From the NCBI GenBank assembly GCA_946622835.1, contig CAMOQI010000027.1:1-8132 (forward strand): 8,132 nt of DNA, given 5' to 3'. Numbering within the stretch: the stretch's first letter is position 1; every line of letters begins with the position of its first letter. This DNA comes from an uncultured Candidatus Melainabacteria bacterium (GTDB lineage: Bacteria; Cyanobacteriota; Vampirovibrionia; Gastranaerophilales; Gastranaerophilaceae). Of this stretch, positions 5,992-8,132 are shown in pieces. The notes under the pieces are model-generated. The model had not been told where the DNA came from, ran no database searches, and saw only the letters and a program-made list of their open reading frames with translations. Made by a program: the position numbers and the translations under genes.

Positions 5992-6347
5992 TATTTTTAC
6001 ACGGTCATGACAAACAAGGTGTAAAAAAGCCAAGTGATGGCGGAATGAGTTTTCCACAAGAAAAATATACAAAAAAGAAAAAAAATAAAGATACGAATAA
6101 AGAAAACGAACAACAAACAATTACGCAGGAACAACCGGTAGCAACAGACAGCACAAAAGGAGTTGAACCCGAGAGTTATAACGTACCAAAAGGTATAACA
6201 ACAGAAGACTTTATCCCGCTTATGGGGACACCAAAACCTGTACAGAAACAAGTTCAAGCACCTAATGATTTTGGTCTGCCTCCATTAGATCCCATCCAAG
6301 CCCCAAGTTTTAGTCGCGGCGGATATTCAATTCATTCCGAATACTAA
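5916..6347 (+). CDS. -1 frame extension of protein B (C-terminal 143 codons)
   Basis: This frame is open from 5847 to TAA at 6345-6347. From 5916 it reads like genuine protein: SKDPYPELHGQKP, then KDLIFLHGHDKQG and KKPSDGG, then a Lys-rich stretch and a Pro/Gln-rich end with FGLPPLDPIQAP and finally GGYSIHSEY. Its Lys/Pro character continues that of the B tail, whereas the zero frame switches to an unrelated-looking 24 residues. An ATG at 6045 could start a separate 100-aa protein, but its only purine-rich stretch (GGCGGA) touches the start codon, so independent initiation is unlikely. I read this as the second part of gene B, reached by frameshifting or separated from it by an indel. It ends 16 nt before the next gene. 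The function is unknown. Confidence 0.6.
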   Translation, partial: SKDPYPELHGQKPIRKYPRNSTKDLIFLHGHDKQGVKKPSDGGMSFPQEKYTKKKKNKDTNKENEQQTITQEQPVATDSTKGVEPESYNVPKGITTEDFIPLMGTPKPVQKQVQAPNDFGLPPLDPIQAPSFSRGGYSIHSEY

Positions 6348-6363
6348 CACTAAAGGAAATCAC

Positions 6364-7011
6364 ATGAAATATATTCCTTTTGAAATACATACAGGCAAAG
6401 ATAATATGGATATAGATGAGAAACTTCTCAATAGCGCCATAGAATCAAAAGCACAAGAACCCATTTTCAGATTGTACGGTTGGAGCCCTGCATGTGTTTC
6501 TTTGGGGAGAAACCAAGATGAATCTTTTCTTGATAAAAAATTTTTAACTCAGAACGGAATTGATGTTGTACGGAGATTAACAGGCGGCAGAGCTTTATTA
6601 CACGATAATGAGATTACTTACAGTTTTATATGCCCGACATCTTATTTAGAACACGGAGAAAATGTTGCACTATCTTATAGACAAATCTGCGAACTTTTAA
6701 TCGAAAAATTTAAAAAACTGGATATTGAATTAGAATTTGGAAGTTCCAAACCTATAAAAACGGGGTTTGATTATTGTATGCTAATTTCAACGGGTGCTGA
6801 TTTATGTTATAAGAACAAAAAACTCATAGGCTCTGCACAATGCCGCAAAAACGGATATATACTACAGCACGGATCAATATTGTACGATTGCGATGATATG
6901 CTTTTGGAAAATATTTTCAAAGAAAAAGTTGACTACAATGAAATTACAACAATAAAAAAAATAAACCCAAGCATTTCTATGGCGAAAATAATAGAAATTT
7001 TATCAGATTAA
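6364..7011 (+). CDS. LipM-like octanoyltransferase / lipoate-protein ligase family protein
   Basis: The 215-aa protein belongs to the BPL/LplA/LipB family. It shows WSPACVSLGRNQ (40-51), the signature RRLTGGRALLHD (70-81), Lys153 in KKLIGSAQ (152-159) and LQHGSIL (167-173). Cys138 lies 18 residues before GSAQ, the spacing I recall for the catalytic Cys of Bacillus LipM, so an acyl-enzyme octanoyltransferase acting on GcvH or another lipoyl domain is more likely than an ATP-dependent ligase. It is cytosolic. LipM is about 278 aa; here the C-terminus is some 60 residues shorter, although all recognisable catalytic motifs are present. The start ATG has AAAGGA 6 nt upstream and lies 16 nt after the extended gene B, so it is probably in the same operon. 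LipL-type amidotransferase remains an alternative. Confidence 0.85.
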   Translation: MKYIPFEIHTGKDNMDIDEKLLNSAIESKAQEPIFRLYGWSPACVSLGRNQDESFLDKKFLTQNGIDVVRRLTGGRALLHDNEITYSFICPTSYLEHGENVALSYRQICELLIEKFKKLDIELEFGSSKPIKTGFDYCMLISTGADLCYKNKKLIGSAQCRKNGYILQHGSILYDCDDMLLENIFKEKVDYNEITTIKKINPSISMAKIIEILSD

Positions 7012-7066
7012 AGTGTTGAAAAATTTTATTTTTGGTTTTAGTATTTACGAAAGGGTTGACAAGAAA

Positions 7067-8071
7067 ATGGCAAAAAGAATTAAAGCAATGGTAATGGCAG
7101 CCGGAATGGGATCCAGACTGGAACCTATAACATTAAGCATGCCAAAACCGCTAATCCCTATTATGAATAAACCCTTGATGGATATTATCCTAAGCCAATT
7201 ATACTCTATAGGAATAAAAGATGTAATCTCTAACACTTACTATCTTTCTAACCAAATTATTGAACGCTATAAAAAAAATAAATTAGGAATAAATTTTAAC
7301 TATATAAAAGAAGAAACTTTATCAGGTACAGCCGGCGGACTAAAAAAATGCCAATATTTTTTTGAAGAGGGAGAAGATTTTATAGTTCTTTCAGGAGACG
7401 TATTAACGGATGCCGACATACAAAAAGGCATTGAAATCCACAAAAAATCAGGAGCAATCGCAACAATAGGAATCAAAGAAATTTCACACGATAAAATTTC
7501 AAACTTTGGAGTTGTTGTAACCGATAAAAACGGATACATTCAGTATTTTCAAGAAAAACCGCCCGTTGAAGAGGCAAAAAGCAACACTATAAACACAGGA
7601 ATATACATCTTCAATTATAAAATTTTTGAATATATCCCTGAGAACAAGTTTTATGATTTTGCAAAAGATGTATTTCCAAAACTTTTAAAGGAAAACAAAA
7701 TAAATACCTTTATTGTAGATGGTTATTGGAGTGATGTAGGGACGATAGAACAATACAAACAATCTGTTTTGGATGTATTTAACGGACTTTGCGATATCGG
7801 GAACATTGAAATCAAAGAGACAAACTTGGGCAATTATGTGGTTGGCGATACAAAGCTACCAAAAACATGCCGCATTGTGGGCAATAGCGTAATCGGTAAC
7901 AACTGTAAATTAGGGGAATACATATTGCTTAACAACTGTATAGTGTTTGATAATGCCGAAATTGAATCCGGCAGTGAATTTATAAATAAAATAATATTAC
8001 CGAATGCAACGAGAAAAAAATCTTCAAAGAAAACCTATCAAAAAAAGCTGTTAGAGCATAATAAAAAATAG
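7067..8071 (+). CDS. NDP-sugar pyrophosphorylase (sugar-1-phosphate nucleotidylyltransferase)
   Basis: The enzyme transfers a nucleotide from NTP to a sugar-1-phosphate, making an activated sugar for surface glycans. The 334-aa protein has the nucleotide-binding signature AAGMGSRLEPIT (11-22) with PKPLIPI (26-32), a probable metal-binding Asp111 in LSGDVLTDADI, EKP (163-165), NTGIYIF (176-182) and WSDVGT (221-226) with the second metal Asp223. After residue 250 comes a left-handed beta-helix-like segment (VGNSVIGNNCKLGEYILLNN) and a Lys-rich tail. The closest pattern is the mannose-1-phosphate guanylyltransferase group, but RmlA-like or heptose-specific enzymes cannot be excluded. I chose ATG 7067 because the signature normally lies near the N-terminus and AAAGGG is 11 nt upstream; an in-frame GTG at 7013 would add 18 residues. 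It lies 55 nt after the LipM-like gene, likely co-transcribed. Confidence 0.9.
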   Translation: MAKRIKAMVMAAGMGSRLEPITLSMPKPLIPIMNKPLMDIILSQLYSIGIKDVISNTYYLSNQIIERYKKNKLGINFNYIKEETLSGTAGGLKKCQYFFEEGEDFIVLSGDVLTDADIQKGIEIHKKSGAIATIGIKEISHDKISNFGVVVTDKNGYIQYFQEKPPVEEAKSNTINTGIYIFNYKIFEYIPENKFYDFAKDVFPKLLKENKINTFIVDGYWSDVGTIEQYKQSVLDVFNGLCDIGNIEIKETNLGNYVVGDTKLPKTCRIVGNSVIGNNCKLGEYILLNNCIVFDNAEIESGSEFINKIILPNATRKKSSKKTYQKKLLEHNKK

Positions 8072-8132
8072 CCTTGATTTTTTAAAATATTAATGCTAGC
8101 TTAGAAGAAGGAGCGAAGAAAAGCTTCTGCCA

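Noticed and set aside
5785..6257. Minus-strand ORFs rich in Phe, Leu and Tyr opposite the end of gene B
   Set aside because: They are the complement of A-rich Lys/Glu codons and only look like membrane proteins for that reason.
6045..6347. Separate 100-aa gene starting at ATG 6045
   Set aside because: No ribosome site at a usable distance, and the frame upstream of the ATG is open and protein-like back to the poly-A runs, so it is better read as the -1 frame end of gene B.
7056..7084. TTGACA before the nucleotidylyltransferase as a promoter
   Set aside because: The -35-like box is perfect, but at 17 nt the -10 position reads ATTAAA, a poor match, and the transcript would start inside the coding region after ATG 7067.
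8063..8083. Rho-independent terminator after the last gene
   Set aside because: The arms are A6T and AT6 only, with no G-C pairs; such an AT-only stem is expected by chance in this DNA.
8084..8132. Small RNA or leader at the right edge, with GAAG (8115-8118) and CTTC (8124-8127) able to pair
   Set aside because: A 4-bp stem in a purine-rich tail that runs off the window; there is not enough sequence to support an RNA gene or the start of a CDS.
1..8132. tRNA, rRNA, CRISPR array, insertion sequence or integration site
   Set aside because: No cloverleaf, conserved rRNA segment, spaced direct repeats, transposase or terminal inverted repeats were seen on either strand.

Overview
The window is an AT-rich stretch of a bacterial chromosome using the standard code (TGA is a stop). 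Shine-Dalgarno (GGAG/GGAGGT) and sigma70-type promoter sequences are visible. Two proteins carry Sec signal peptides followed by TolC-like helical hairpins, which suggests a double-membraned cell. Base composition, the many lineage-specific envelope proteins and the LipM-type octanoyltransferase would fit an uncultured gut lineage such as Gastranaerophilales (Melainabacteria). This is an inference; there is no rRNA or marker gene here to confirm it.

Left part, minus strand (1-1832). A Lrp/AsnC-type regulator (1350-1832) and a fold-type I PLP aminotransferase (190-1353) overlap by 4 nt (GTGA) and form an amino-acid metabolism operon with a near-consensus promoter at 1852-1880. Just past the aminotransferase stop, a second strong promoter (157-185) drives a gene that runs off the left edge.

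Middle (1910-3287). An unrecognised 200-aa protein on the plus strand converges, with an 8-nt stop overlap, on a minus-strand protein made of six contiguous 34-residue TPR units.

Right part, plus strand (3387-8071). A likely operon starts at an extended -10 box placed so that the first mRNA may be leaderless. It encodes two exported paralogues in tandem (here called A and B), then a LipM-like lipoyl-pathway acyltransferase, then an NDP-sugar pyrophosphorylase with a C-terminal left-handed beta-helix-like part. A and B each have a signal peptide, a Gly/Ala-rich hydrophobic stretch and an antiparallel hairpin resembling one repeat of a TolC-family protein. B adds a long Lys/Glu/Pro-rich tail.

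The most interesting signal lies at the end of B. The reading frame that continues B's protein-like sequence is the -1 frame, open to 6347. The switch point holds two A-heptamers, and an internal GGAGG lies 10 nt before the second, the layout of the E. coli dnaX -1 frameshift signal. B may therefore be made in a 599-aa and a 718-aa form. The competing explanation is a one-base loss in a poly-A run, either a real mutation, phase variation or an assembly error.
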